64,000 nucleotides of DNA from Apostichopus japonicus (GCF_037975245.1 NC_092568.1:2480001-2544000), one strand, 5' to 3'. Positions 51,801-63,424 are shown, counted from the first letter of the stretch. Numbers and translations are program-made. Notes: a model not told the origin generated them from the letters alone.

Positions 51801-53661
51801 TTTTTTTTACTTCTTCAGTACTAAATGATGGAAAATTGTAGTGTTAATGATGTCAGTTCTAGAAAAATCCAAGTAACTTGATGTTCCCAGTAACATTCAT
51901 ACCCAAATATGTAGAATATCATTTTAGACTTGTCACAAGTCATCAAAAGATGAATACATGTTGGTCAAATGACACCAAAAGTTAAGAAGCATTCTGTTGT
52001 AGGATCTTAGTGTATTCTAGCACACTGAAATCAACCAATTGAATCATTCAGTTGAAACTAGTGCTGTTTTACAATATGTTGGATTCACAAAAGTGATGTC
52101 CGAAACACATGGTGATGTCCGAAACATACTTTTAAGGTTATTTTGCTATAATATTTGGTAAAGATGGATGAAGTTTTGAGTAGTGCAGTATGTATGTTTG
52201 TAACAATAGAACTTGTCATAATACATGAAGTGCTCATCTATTGTGTCTTTTTTTCAAGCAACATAAAGCAATATTAATTAAAACTTGTTTCGGACATCAC
52301 TGGTGTTTCGGACATCACACACATGGACGGAAAATTTGAAATGGTTATAAAATCAAAACGGATGAGTGGAAATGTGTCATGTACATACTGTAGTTGAGGG
52401 AGTACTTATGCTTTAATTAGAGTAACAAAACAGTCTTGTGGGTTTTAGCATACTTCATATATTAGTTGCTTCATGACGTTTCGGACATCACCAAAATGTG
52501 GACGGAAACATTTTGCATGTTGTTTAACTTCATTGTGTAGTAAAATGTGGCTGAATGGACATGCATCTGATATATATTTTATTTGATACAACTATGACAG
52601 TATTGAAAAGGCACACCACTTTCAACATTTGTTATTTAACCCCAAACTATGCCACTCATAAATTGGTGTATAAATGTGGACGGAAAAAGTGATGTCCGAA
52701 ACACTGGTCCAGTTTCGCAATAATTCGCAAATTCATCGATGAAATTTTCTGAAATATTTATGAGAGGGAACCTATAGCCACAAAGTTCAATCATGACAAA
52801 ATTTGGAGTAATCCTCTTTTGGAGTTGAGAATAGATCAAAGTACAAATTGTGCAGTTTGAAAACGGCAACATTTTCCGTCCACATTTCGGCACTTCTGGG
52901 AGTATAGCATACCTATATGCATATCTCAGGAAATTGTCTATGCTATGGTAGGTACAGCTAGGTGGACTCTCTCCATGGGGATAATATTTGTATCTCTAGA
53001 ATCTCTAATTATTTTGTCACAATGCTCCAAATGCCATTTATGCTAATTTGGGCGCTTTAACGTGAACAGACCCATATTTACATAGCCCAGCATATAGCTA
53101 GCCTAATGTACAGGTTGATACATACAAATGGCTTGTGTGCTTTGAATTTTTTCAATCCCTACCTTTTCTGGGATTAGGTTAAAGTTTTGGCAACAAAGTA
53201 TATATTCATGATAATGCAATTATTTACTTCACGAAACCTTTGTAATGGAAGGAACTCATGCCAACACTGTTTCCCTCCCCTCCCCCCCCCCCCCAGGTCT
53301 GTGCTCTTTAATTTGGGAATAAGTTGTTTAATTATATATGACAGTTCTATGACAGTATAGAAACTATAGTAAAAAGCACTGCACAATACACCTACAGGTA
53401 CTGAGGAATTTGCACTTGACTTTGACTTTGAAAGCTGAATGCCATATAATTCCCATTCAGATATTCTCAAGTTCACCACAGAATCTGCCAACAAGACAAA
53501 AACAAACAAACAGCAACTTATAATTACCTCCTGTAGGCAGCCACATTGTCTTTAACCGTCTGTTCAAGATTAGCACCACTGGAATAGTAATCAAATGCAT
53601 ACTTTGGAAGATGTCTCTTAGCGTAGCTTTCAAAGTCATCCAAACATGTCATAGAAGCCAT
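36882..53661 (-). CDS. HAO1: Hydroxyacid oxidase 1 / (S)-2-hydroxy-acid (glycolate) oxidase, 8 exons
   Basis: A peroxisomal FMN enzyme that oxidises glycolate and related 2-hydroxy acids to 2-oxo acids, making H2O2. Exons in transcript order: 53661-53528, 46425-46274, 45549-45294, 44702-44536, 39142-39051, 38218-38057, 37383-37314, 36952-36882. All junctions are GT/AG, phases match, and the total is 1104 nt, 367 residues (human HAO1 is 370). An in-frame TAA lies just upstream of the ATG. Landmarks: FDYYSSGA (substrate Tyr), [12 protein letters not shown] (FMN binding), QLYVYKDR with the second active-site Tyr, [19 protein letters not shown] with the FMN Lys, [10 protein letters not shown] with the catalytic His and the substrate Arg, and [15 protein letters not shown] plus GRPVLWGL binding FMN phosphate. 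The protein ends in SNL, a PTS1-like tripeptide. Introns 1 (7.1 kb) and 4 (5.4 kb) are swollen by nested transposons. HAO2 is a less likely label; the whole alignment and length favour HAO1-type. Confidence 0.96.
37655..37803 (+). repeat. Two-copy 75-bp tandem repeat in HAO1 intron 6
   Basis: TCACATTGTTTACTGATAG...GGTCTCTTACAATGACC...GGCCAAATTCTACCA occurs at 37655-37729 and again at 37730-37803 with few differences. The small minus-strand frame across it is a by-product of the repeat. Confidence 0.8.
39296..40405. mobile_element. Non-autonomous hAT-type element, family 2, with internal ~85-bp tandem array (HAO1 intron 4)
   Basis: Starts CATAGGCGTAGGAG and ends CTCCTACGCCTATG, a perfect 14-bp inverted repeat, flanked by CCTAAGTG on both sides (39288-39295 and 40406-40413). 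The left part holds five tandem units of 81-88 bases beginning near 39343, 39431, 39513, 39601 and 39682, each with GGTGAAAATTCGGGCAATATG-like and TTTTCGGGCACCTACTG-like blocks. The last unit is split by the family 3 insertion at 39727-40117. A frame of 137 codons here comes from the array and is not a gene. Confidence 0.94.
39727..40117. mobile_element. Non-autonomous hAT-type element, family 3, nested in family 2
   Basis: Ends CAGTGGCAGAGCG and CGCTCCGCCACTG differ at one base of the inverted repeat. GCACCTAC flanks both sides (39719-39726 and 40118-40125), duplicating part of the outer element's tandem unit. No coding capacity. Confidence 0.93.
42540..42660 (+). repeat. GTCATTCG short direct-repeat cluster
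   Basis: TGTCATTCGC/T recurs at least six times in about 110 bases, with GAATGACA in the opposite orientation near 42095-42175 within the same inverted-repeat unit. Spacing is irregular, so it is not a simple satellite; subterminal repeat clusters like this can be transposase sites, which here is speculation. Confidence 0.6.
42716..43281 (-). pseudogene. Frameshifted, truncated SAP-domain protein gene
   Basis: An ATG at 43281 opens a frame whose first ~50 residues form a SAP motif ([32 protein letters not shown]), a helix-extended loop-helix that binds DNA. Near 43075 the coding sense shifts by one frame and continues as [30 protein letters not shown] and [12 protein letters not shown], then ends in unrelated residues and a stop at 42716. 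From memory, this order matches large uncharacterised invertebrate proteins that go on to a SWIM zinc finger and a YqaJ-like nuclease; that part is absent. So this is a 5' fragment with a frame break, not a working gene. It is enclosed by the inverted repeat at 41353-43456. Confidence 0.7.
46141..46160. other. Remark: HAO1 intron 2 and 3 contain no further genes
   Basis: Between the HAO1 exons at 44536-44702, 45294-45549 and 46274-46425 I saw only intronic sequence with G- or C-rich tracts (for example near 45022-45045 and 45780-45835). Frames that run past the exon edges are intron read-through. Confidence 0.6.
46520..46580 (+). repeat. Possible tRNA-derived SINE remnant (B-box only)
   Basis: CACTGGTTTCAATCCCAGCC resembles a tRNA B box and its context, but no A box or cloverleaf can be drawn. 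Weak evidence of an old SINE piece in HAO1 intron 1. Confidence 0.25.
49558..49630 (-). repeat. Probable tRNA-derived SINE remnant
   Basis: On the minus strand GCGCAGTGGTTAACGCC resembles a tRNA A box and GGTCCCGAGTTTG a degraded B box, about 30 bases apart, the usual head of a tRNA-derived SINE. No complete cloverleaf or CCA-adjacent acceptor stem is present, so it is not called a tRNA gene. Confidence 0.45.
51064..51464. mobile_element. Non-autonomous hAT-type element (CAGGGTTGTCCAACCT ends)
   Basis: A perfect 16-bp inverted repeat, CAGGGTTGTCCAACCT at the left and its complement at the right, flanked by CTGTAGAC at 51056-51063 and 51465-51472. The GGCCCGC-rich subterminal zone is typical of short hAT elements. 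It has no transposase and sits inside the 5.27-kb element in HAO1 intron 1. Confidence 0.94.
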
Positions 53662-54819
53662 GTTTAAAATTTAAACTACCACTGCAGCAGTAGTACTTCA
53701 TATGATACAATCGTCCTCTTCAGATGTGTGTTATATTGCCATTACCTGCATTGAAACCTTACAATCAAGTGGAAAGGTCATACCATGCAGGAAACCACAG
53801 TATTACCATTAAATTGTTCAGATTTTAGATGATTCCGAATGATAATAAGCTGCAAAACAGTTGCACAACTGTGTAGAGCTGGTATTCTGTGCGAATGAAA
53901 GAAAAGGGAGAACAACATAATTCACATATATACTGTAGACATTGATATAAATGTACATATATAGTATTGCTAGAAGCAGACACCCCCAAACATAGAATAG
54001 TTGTTTACATCAGCAACAATTGTCATGTACCCCTGTGTGTAAACAGTACACAGTAAATCACTCACCAACCTTTAACATGATATGTATAAGTATCTATTCC
54101 CCTTTCCAAGGGAGGACTTGTGATACTAACTTGACAGACCATTGCCCTGATCATATGGTTACAACAGGGTGTTGTTATGGACTCCCTGGTTACAATCTCT
54201 TTTGTAAGGCGACTGGGGTTGAGAGTGGATAAAGTTGTTTGGCTTTTGTGACAAGGCTCTGTCTAGGTTGACTTTTCATCATTCATGAAAGTTACTGCTT
54301 CCCTGCATGCTTATGACATCACACTTTCATGTCTACAATACATTAACTGATGAGTATGTACCATTGGTGGCATGGGCCAGGGGTAGAGTGCTAACATATA
54401 ACCCAATTTTCAAACCACTGTAGTCAGTACTGTAATAACACACAGCTTGAGCCCATTATTTAGAGAAATTTCAAATACTGAAAGGACAAAAGAATGCTTT
54501 CTCTTGTTCTTCCAGAATGTAATTTGCATTTTCCTGCCAGCTCTGGGTTGTTGACCGTGTCCAAAGTAGGACCTGAAGGGGGGGGGGGGGGGACTACAGC
54601 CTCCTCAAGCCAGGTTGCAGAGGGCATGTATAATCTATTGTGCTCCACAGTTTCATACAATACTGTAGGCACTGCATGACTGCAGGTTGGCAGGGATATA
54701 TTGCTTGATATCCATTCATCCTAACTGTGCAGGAATTTGCAGTTACTGTAGCTTTCTTTCCTTCTTTGTTGACATGAAAATATTCTATTTAGTTTTCCCA
54801 GTTACCAAGTAAATACTAC

Positions 54820-56995
54820 CAGCGACGTAGCCAGGAATTTGAAAGGGGGGAGCACTTTTTGCGATTGATATGGATTTTCAAAGTTGTAGGCACGACTATC
54901 TGAGCGGAGCACCACCATCGGTTGGCGCGGAGCGTACAAGAAAATTTTTGGTTTTACAAACCCCCCAGATGGCCGGAAACGGCCCTTCCCTAGTGTTCAT
55001 TCTGGTTCCCTGGCCTCTTACTAACTTGAGACACCTCATTCAATATCACTTTTAAACCCCAAAAACAAACGAGTTAAAATAGTACGTAATTCAAAAATAC
55101 ATAATGTATTAAAATTAGCAAGGTACACAAGGGCGGCAGAAGCACTTTTAATCTGGGGGGGGGAGGGGGCACCGACGTCAAAGGGCACTTTGCAGAAATT
55201 CGATTGGACTGATGCAGCCTGATATTTAGTACCCTTTATAAATCTTATTGTATTATCTTATTTGCATATATAGATCACTCCATCAACACCCCCCCCCCCG
55301 TCTTAGTAGTCTTACTTTTCAACTTCTGATACTTGTAGATACAAAGATAGGCCAGAAATGTCTTTGATACAACCATAGCCAGTATTTGTCTTTGATACAA
55401 CTGTAGCTAGTAAATGTTTATCGAAAAGGCTGTTTTGGAACTTGGAACGCCGATCGTGACAACAACAGGCAACAAAGTGCTGCAGCTCTATACAGTCTGT
55501 TAATCAACGATAGGCTTATTTGACTGTGGAATGTTCTCAACTGAAATTTTATCGCGTAAACGGGTTCTTAACTAGATGTTAAAAAACTGACAAGATCGTA
55601 TCCTAGTCTTTTTCGGCGGGTAGAGTATTGAATGAAACGGCAGGCGATATGAATGACAGCCTAGGTGACAGAAGAATAGGTCATCTAATTTAGCCATAAT
55701 CTTGCTACGTTCATTTCAATAGTTTTTCCTGTCTAGACTCTTAAACTCGTCCAGCAAGCTTATGGATTTGAATTATGGGTGTTTTAATAAAAAAGATACC
55801 TTGGCCAAAAAAGTGTAGGCCCGGGCCTACAGTGCTACATACTTAGTTCTAAATTAGGATTAGATCTCTTACTGAAATATCGCTGACCTAATAAGGTGAT
55901 CAAGAGTACAAGTTTTATGTAGAAAAAGGGCACATTTTTAACTTGAGGAAAAGTGGGGGGCACTTGCCCCCTGTGCCCCCCCGGTTCCGCCGCCCTTGAA
56001 GGTACATGTACAGAGTAGTCTTACTTTTCAACTTCTGATACTTGTAGATACAAAGATAGTCCAGAAATGTCTTTGATGCAACTGTAGCTAGTAAATGTTT
56101 AAGTTAGCCTACTAAGAGAAGGCGAGAGCTATCCGACGATTGCCATCTGATGCAATTTCTCAAGTGTTTTCTCAACTGAAATATTATCTGCGTAAACGGG
56201 TTCTTAACTACATGTTAAAAAACTGACAAGATCAGATCCTATAGTCTTTTTCGGCAGGTAGAGTGTTGAATGAAACTATCGTGCTACATACTGCCCTGAT
56301 CATATGATATCAGTATCAGCAGATTTTGTTTCCTGTTTAAATTCTTTTACATGTTCTTTACATAATATATCAGAAAGACAAACATAGTGCTCTTTTACAA
56401 GTTTTCCAGTAGGATGATTCTTGTTTATTGTCCACTGTCTGGACTTTAATACATTTGACGAACTTAACTGATGGACAATATAAACTTTCATATTTTGTAA
56501 TACAGCCAGATATGCAGTGGCCTAAAAACAAATATCGTTATCGCAGTGTATTAGCAGTGTAATAATTATTTATAGGAAGTGCGTATCACGTACGATTGCT
56601 AGCTTAGCTTCATAACATGCTGTTCGTGCAACAACTTAGAACGACTCATTGAACGAACGTTGTCGACGTTGTTGTGCATACAGTTCGTGACATTCCATAG
56701 AGTGCGGTTAGGTAGGCAATATGTATTTTATTACGCAGTGACCAACTGTAGGCTTGTAATTGGCTATAAGCTAAATTTAGCTAATTGCATCTGCCAAACT
56801 AAGTAAGTAGTTGAATCAGTAGGCGTGAATGTTACTACGATTACAATCGAGTTAACGGAGCTGACGAGTATTCAAGATCAAAAGAGCACTGACAAAATAC
56901 CATGCTAAAAAAACGACAGTTTAAAAAAAAAAAAAATCAACACTGAAAGGGGGGGAGCGGTCGCTCCCCCTGTTCCCCCCCTGGCTACGTCCCTG
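54820..56995. mobile_element. Non-autonomous hAT-type element, family 4, host of a nested family 1 copy
   Basis: Ends CAGCGACGTAGCCAGG and CCTGGCTACGTCCCTG pair at 15 of 16 positions. AATACTAC flanks both sides (54812-54819 and 56996-57003). The element holds the family 1 insertion 55128-55998; without it the family 4 element would be about 1.3 kb. Subterminal GGGGGGAGC and GCTCCCCC runs are shared by both ends. No transposase frame. Confidence 0.93.
55128..55998. mobile_element. Non-autonomous hAT-type element, family 1, nested in family 4
   Basis: Ends CAAGGGCGGCAGAA and TTCCGCCGCCCTTG (one mismatch) with AAGGTACA on both sides (55120-55127 and 55999-56006). The first ~165 bases match the reverse complement of 10310-10460 closely and the last ~60 match the left end of 9406. 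The middle differs: 55305-55638 contains blocks that also occur just outside the element at 56014-56277. Confidence 0.93.
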
Positions 56996-59378
56996 AATAC
57001 TACCCAACAGTGATGAAGGTAATATGTCACATAATCGTTTAATCTCAGGAGGTACTGTACATGCTTAACTATTCGTTCTAGTCATGCAGTTAATAGTAAC
57101 CTATCTCAAGGTCTTGTGTCAAGATGCTGATGATGATCTAGCTTTTACCAAGCCAATACCTGGCATTGCAAGTTTCCAGCTTGTTATATAAAAGAGTTCA
57201 CAATTTAATATTCAGTTTGTGCAATTAAGGTATGGGACAATAGAACCTACTTGTTTTATCAGTTCTTTCCACAGTACAGAAACAGAGTGGAAGTCAATTG
57301 ACGGTTGCAATAATTCTCTCTTCCAAGACTTCAATAACACATTGAAAGCATGTTTCATTTAGCTACGGACTAATTACAAAACATGTGCGATGCAGCTGCA
57401 AGGTTGCCTAGATGTGATACAACGTAAACCATGTGACTTCGAAACGGATGAAATGTGTTAATAAACAGTATATACAAGGTTTACGCATTTCCGGCATCAG
57501 CTTTCAATGACAAACGCCCACAAATGATTTTCTCCAATCACTTCTAGGACGATTTGCCACAGCACAGTCGTAATAGTTCATAGCATCTGGATTAAACACA
57601 GAATACTTGATTAAAAAACACCTCCTAAATTAGACAATCATGAAAGTTTGCACATTTCATTGGCATCTTTAATTGAACAGCTAAATTAAAGATGGATCCA
57701 CAAATGCAAAAGACCAAACTATAAACCTACAACGGTTCTAAACTTCTTACACTTTTTCAGAACGAACAAATATGTTCTTTAGAACTGATTTTGAGCTCAA
57801 AGCAAGGCTAATTAATTATTGCTGTGCTATCCCTCCAGAGGTTATTTAAGAAATAAGTTGGAGTAACTAAGTTAATGTACTGTAAGTAATCAGGACAAAC
57901 TTCATCCGAGACGACCAAATTTTTGTTTGGGCAACAAAAATAAGCTTTGAAGGTTGTCTGGTGTATGACTAGTTGCTATTAAACAACAGATTCCACAAAA
58001 TATAATCTACACCTCGGCGAGAGTGACCAGAAACAAATTTGCTGTATGCTGTGATACGTAACCATTCACATGTCCTTAAATGGCAGTATTTTAAAACTTA
58101 GCAGGATTTTTGCTACCAATACAAAGGGTTATGCAATTTAACATAGAAACAGCCCTATATAGCTCAACATATGCGGATGTCTGACCTTGCTTTTTGGCCT
58201 GCAAACTAGTTTGTTTAAACAGACCTAGGGACTCGGCTCACTGGAGCAAGAAATATCGAAAAAGACAATCAACGATTCCAACTTATCTTTGAAATGGTGC
58301 ATAAATTTAATATAAAAAAAATTGACAAGAAAACTGTTGAGTGTCACAACACATGCAGTAGGCTTGAATTCTAACATTGTAGTTTCCAAAGGGCCAATCG
58401 GGGCTCAAAAATATGCATTGTCAGAGACGGTTTGTTTGCACAATACAAGTGGATGGCATTTTCTTATAAAAAGGCAAACTTGAAAGAAGCATTCTGTGAG
58501 CTAGCAATTTCAGGTTTCAATCACAACTGGTAGTTACAATATGCTATTTTCCACCAGTCATATCACAAGTTGACAAATATTACTGACATATATTATTAAA
58601 CAATTTTCCAAGTCCACCACATAAATCCCTTCACATTGTCACTAACCAATTTCCATTTTCACATTCGTTATGCCATTTCCCCCCCCCCCCTCCCCAATGT
58701 CAAAAAAACAAATTTAAGCTTAGATTTTAAAAATATCACCAAACCTGCCGAAGTTTTAACTGTTAACAATATTGGATACTGCAAAACAATGTGCGGGAAG
58801 GGCTAAGGTATACAGACTTTAGAAGAATCAATCAAAGAACAATAAAATAAGGTAAATGGCAGCTTTTAAAAACAGTGAGTAAAAACGTACATATTAAAAG
58901 CTTACAAGCTGACTGTATATATGGTAATAAACAGTATCTTGGTATGCTAAATATAATTTGCACATTGCAATCCAAGTAAGGTACATCGCAGTTTTAAGCT
59001 GTTTACAATTCTATCCCACTTTACAATATTTGAAACAAGCATTTTGGATGAATCTTGAGGTGCAACACTAATTCTTGACAGAAAGAGATGAAACCAAAAA
59101 CAACAAAGATTAGATTGGTGCTTGAATGCAACACAGCTAGAGAACAATATACAGTACTTAAATTGACTCAACAGAAATATGATTTCTTTCTTAAAGTTTT
59201 TGGTAAATTTCAAAGCATTCTAGGAAATATGTTAAACCCAAATTATGAAATCCAGCCCTGTACAATTCAGCAAAGAAAACTACTCTCACCACTCCTTTCC
59301 ACCATACAATATTTTGTTCCCCTCCCTATGTTCCCGTCTGCAGTGGCGTAGGAAGGTACTTTTGAGTGGGGGGGGACT

Positions 59379-61665
59379 GAAGACTGATGGCCGGCCTGGG
59401 GGAGGGGTCTAAGGGGAGGGGGTGTTTTTTGCATTTTCAGGTGGCCTCAGATGCAATTTGGTGCAATATAGCACACTTCAACACCCACTCCATTTTGTAA
59501 ATAATTTTAGTGTTCAACCGATAATCGGTTAGACAATCGGCATCGGGCCGATTATCAGACAATCGGTAAATAATCGGCATCGGCAAAATCCATTGCGCTA
59601 CCGATTATTTGGAACCGATTATTACGTTCCACATAAAGGATTGTATTTTTCCGCGCTTTTGATACACCAGAACCACAACGGGAGAAAATTTTTGATCATT
59701 CGGTTCAATGCTATTTATAGCCGGGGAAGGTGTGCTAATCTACTGTGTAACGGTATCGTAGGTCCCTCGAGCGAGTTTGCACAAATGCTGTTCGATACAC
59801 TATCCAGTTTTGGCAGTTAACATCATGCAGTATAAAGTATACACGCCATAAACTTAGGGGGACGACGTATTTTTTTTACTTCGCTTGTTGCATCTAACAA
59901 AACCACCTGTCATCATTTAAAACGATTGATAAGAAAGATCAATTGTCTATACTTAATATAAGCACCAAATCAATGTACTTATTAACCACTTTGGCCGTTT
60001 CACCGTAGGTAAAAACTGGAAAGTGAAAACAATAACATTAGGCTTTGTTCATTGTGAGTTCTACGTACATTAGGCTAGTCTGGCTGAAGAACGGTTGAGC
60101 TTCAGAACTGTTAAGTTTGAAAATGCGCCCAAGATTTTACAAACGGCATAAAATGATGAAATCAAGGCTCCAAATACTCCTAAAATCCCTAAACACGTTT
60201 GGCGAAAGTCCTCAGTAGTTCTACTGCATTAAAGTATTTTGTGATTAGGCAAACATTCTTACGCATATTTTTTGCGAAAAACCCGAAGCAACTTTTTTCC
60301 CCATGCAGCGTGTACCATACGTGCTAACAGTAACTAAACTCCTTACTGCAACCGACTAAAAGCAAGTCTGATTTCCAGTGACACGCCGCGACAGAGTCAA
60401 TGGGATTTTAGTGTGTGATTTCTCCCACATGTAGTTAAGTCAATGGAGAAGCGCCATTGACTTACTGTGTATGATCGTTTGAAACAACGTTCGTTCGATC
60501 GTTTACCGTTTTTAAGTTTTACCGCGCAGATGGTAATCATTGAAAACTTGAAGCAAACGTTCGGGGTTGTTTTATTTTTCAAAATAATAAACTGTTTGCA
60601 AACTGCTTATCCACTAAAGAGCCTGTGTAAGAATATGTTATAAGTAATGTGGCGTTACATTTCGATCCTGCTAGGATCGAAACGTCAGGCCAACTTACTC
60701 TTAGGTCTACACATTATTTTTCATATCAGATTATATATTTCGATATCAGCTAACGAAATAACGAATATTTTATTTACGTGAGATATACTTTTTTCTATAT
60801 TTACGTTGGAGTTGCAACAGTGATAATAGTTTTAATAGCAGTTGTAAAAGCTGTCCCTTTTTCGTTTTTCATTTCGTAGCCAATGGCTACTATTTTCACC
60901 CAGTCTGTAGTCTGTACAGTACTGTGTTGTGGCGGGATTGCTAAATATTGCGACTCCTCGTTATAATCGTACATCGCCCTATGTATGTATTACAGTGTTC
61001 TTTACTTGCTCCATTAATCTTAACTGTGAAAAGTTAAGTCGTTCATTTACCATCTTTGATTGTATTGGCCTAGAAGTTGGTAATCATGCATTACACTAAA
61101 TCAGACCAGTTCCACGAAAATTTTGAAATAATCGGTAATCGGTAATCGGCAATCGGCCGATTGTCACAGGAATTAATCGGTAATCGGTAAAACCGATTGT
61201 CATACAATCGGTCGAACACTAAATAATTTTGCATTTTCACCTGGCCTTAGATGCAATTTGGTGCTCCAAATGAGATTTTTTTCTCCTTTGTATGGAGTAT
61301 GATTAAAATTTCAGGAAAAGTTACATACATCCTTTATTTGTTTGTTTGTAACCAGGGATGTGCCCACGCTGGGCGGCACTGCAGGGGCGGCCCCGCCCAG
61401 CACTAAAAATTACCGCCCAGCACTGTCTTAAAAATCGTGAATCCTGCCCTGCACTATTTTCATCTAAAATCCTGACATTCCTAACAATGTATTTCACAAA
61501 AAAAAATTTGGAAAGTAAATTGTTAGCAAAGCTAGTGTATGTGCTTAAAAAGCTACACAAGTGCCAGCATTTGGCATCTGAGCACATTCAAAAATCGAAA
61601 AATTTCTCAAAGGAGAGGGGACACCTCCTCCCACTTAGACCCCTCCCCCAGGATGGCGATCAGTA
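59379..61665. repeat. Older inverted-repeat region around the 59508 hAT element
   Basis: ACTGATGGCC...CCTGGGGGAGGGGTCTAAG near 59382-59415 is matched in reverse complement near 61635-61665. In addition GATGCAATTTGGTGC with neighbouring bases appears in direct orientation on both sides of the hAT element (about 59450 and 61250). A CAGTGGCGTAGGAA start at 59342 looks like a terminal repeat, but I found no partner, so the outer element's borders are unknown. Confidence 0.45.
59508..61221. mobile_element. Non-autonomous hAT-type element (TAGTGTTCAACCGAT ends), ATCGGTAATCGG subterminal repeats
   Basis: Ends TAGTGTTCAACCGAT and ATCGGTCGAACACTA differ at one position; AATAATTT flanks both sides (59500-59507 and 61222-61229). 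Subterminal runs of AATCGG/CCGATT are dense at both ends, a common pattern for hAT transposase binding. The 1.7-kb interior has no transposase but holds two perfect hairpins: 11-bp arms at 60436-60446/60454-60464 and 10-bp arms at 60660-60669/60673-60682. Confidence 0.92.
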
Positions 61666-63212
61666 TACCCGGCTCTCAGGAAATCCTGGGCACTTCCATG
61701 TTTCTTCTTGTTTCACTGAGACCTTGGGCAAATATCAAATTGACGGTTCAAGTTATTGCTCATGCCTTACCTATCCTACTAAGTACTGTTACATGATATT
61801 TATACTAGCTTTATGGATGTAATGGCATGATAAAATATTAAGACAAATATTTTGAAGTTCCAGCCATCTGCAGAAAAGTTTTGATTGACACTTGAATCAC
61901 GGCTGTTTCATGGCTATGTTTATTTGTTTCCCAAGCACCATCTACCTGGAGGTAGCCTATTCTTGTTGAGTTAATAACTTATGCCTAGAACACCTTGCTT
62001 GTTGTTATGGAATGCAGAAAAGGTCAGCGTGAGCCGATGTAGCCTAAAAAAACTTGAAGCTGTTGTCTCAAAATTGATGATGTTGTCCCAAATAGGCACA
62101 CAGGTGCCAGCCATAATGCTTTTTGAACATCAGCTTTGGTAAAGAAAACAAGGCCCTAATTGTGTAATGCACATGTATCAGGGTTCGAGACTTCACAGCC
62201 ATACAGGATATATTGGGAAATGCTGGGAAATAGTCAGAAATACCAGGAAATTAGTGAATACAAAATCATATGCAATACAACTACAGTTAAGTAAGCTCTA
62301 ATTACACTGATTTGTATGACATAGTATCTGTTATCCAGACTCAATTATATTATAAACTTACTGATTAGGTTTGAAGCTAATTATTCATCTAATTATAAAA
62401 GTTCCTACCAGCCAGCTCTGCACATTTATTGAGCGAGTCATCTTCAACTTCGGGATGATACAAACTAAACTACGGAATTGACTTGGTCTGCAAAAAGCTG
62501 CAAAATTGGTAAGGCAAGACTGATTCTTAAGAGGAGCAGTGGACATTGACTGGTGATGTATATACTTGCCACTAGAGCCTTTTTGAGTATATAAGTACTG
62601 TAACATATCCTTTCAGACTGTAAACATTCAGATTTTCATTAATGGATGTTGCTTAATCTCCAAAACTGCAGCATTGAAAAGTTGTCAAATTTAAATCAAA
62701 ACTGTCATGTTCATGTATTGTTTTCACAGGATTGTACATATATAGGACTTATTAGTTTTAATTACCTTTCTTTGTCATTTTCTGGGTGCTTTGGTTTTAA
62801 AGCTGCCCTAGGCACCTTATTATATAGTACTACATACTACTACTAGTCTAGGGTAACCCAGGCCTTACACAACTAGCCTAGTAGTAGTACTAATTAGGTT
62901 GCAATCAACAGTGCTCAATGGTACTATTTGGTATAGGCCTAAAGCAATATTATTACTCCTGAATTAGGCATCGAATCAGATGCTGCAGGCTGAAGCAAAC
63001 TCAACAGGCATGATGAAAGAACGATAATAAGAAAGAATTTAATATGAAATTGACACTAGCCTACCTCGGATTTTGTACAAACGTACAGCCTTTCTCGGCT
63101 CTGGTGCTCACCTGAACTAACGAAGGTACACTTTGATATCTTTGACTAGCCTGCACCCTAATTCATTAGCCAACTGTCTTTAACCTTTAGACTTAGTCCT
63201 TTTGACCTTGGA

Positions 63213-63232
63213 GCACTGATCTAGATCAGTGC
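63213..63232. other. Perfect 20-bp palindrome
   Basis: GCACTGATCTAGATCAGTGC reads the same on both strands. It is about 190 bases outside the family 2 element at 63425. Function unknown; could be a chance palindrome or part of an undetected repeat. Confidence 0.8.
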
Positions 63233-63424
63233 CTTCGAGCTGCCGCCGCCACAGAAATTTCCCACAGTGATGTTTTGCGCTGCCACTACGATAACAGAGA
63301 AACAGGGACCGAAATGTATAAATTTCTGTGGAAACATGATACTGAACTTTTGCTGTAGTGCCTATATATAGCCCCGGCGACACAAAAAGCATCATTGCTA
63401 CATCAACATCAAAGTAGAAATATC

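Larger units (their letters stand above)
47806..53079. mobile_element. 5.27-kb inverted-repeat element filling HAO1 intron 1, with repeated GTTTCGGACATCAC sites
   Basis: The 30 bases at 47806-47835 (starting AAATATGGGTCTGTTCACG) are matched exactly in reverse complement at 53050-53079; similarity stops abruptly on the inner side. Between them, GTTTCGGACATCAC occurs exactly ten times: on the plus strand at 48368, 48730, 48919, 48938, 52287, 52305 and 52478, and in reverse complement at 52093, 52112 and 52689; 48337 is a one-base variant. All lie within about 1.2 kb of an end; none is in the middle. A second motif, TGGACGGAAA, recurs four times near the right end (52325-52885). The longest frame is under 90 codons and no transposase is seen, so it looks non-autonomous or decayed. 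TA flanks the TGGGTCTG ends, which would suit Tc1/mariner, but the flanks are palindromic and this is not decisive. It contains a hAT insertion at 51064-51464. Confidence 0.75.

Noticed and set aside
61340-61440. CAGGGATGTGCCCACGCTGG considered as the end of another hAT element
   Set aside because: No matching end or 8-bp duplication could be found in the window.
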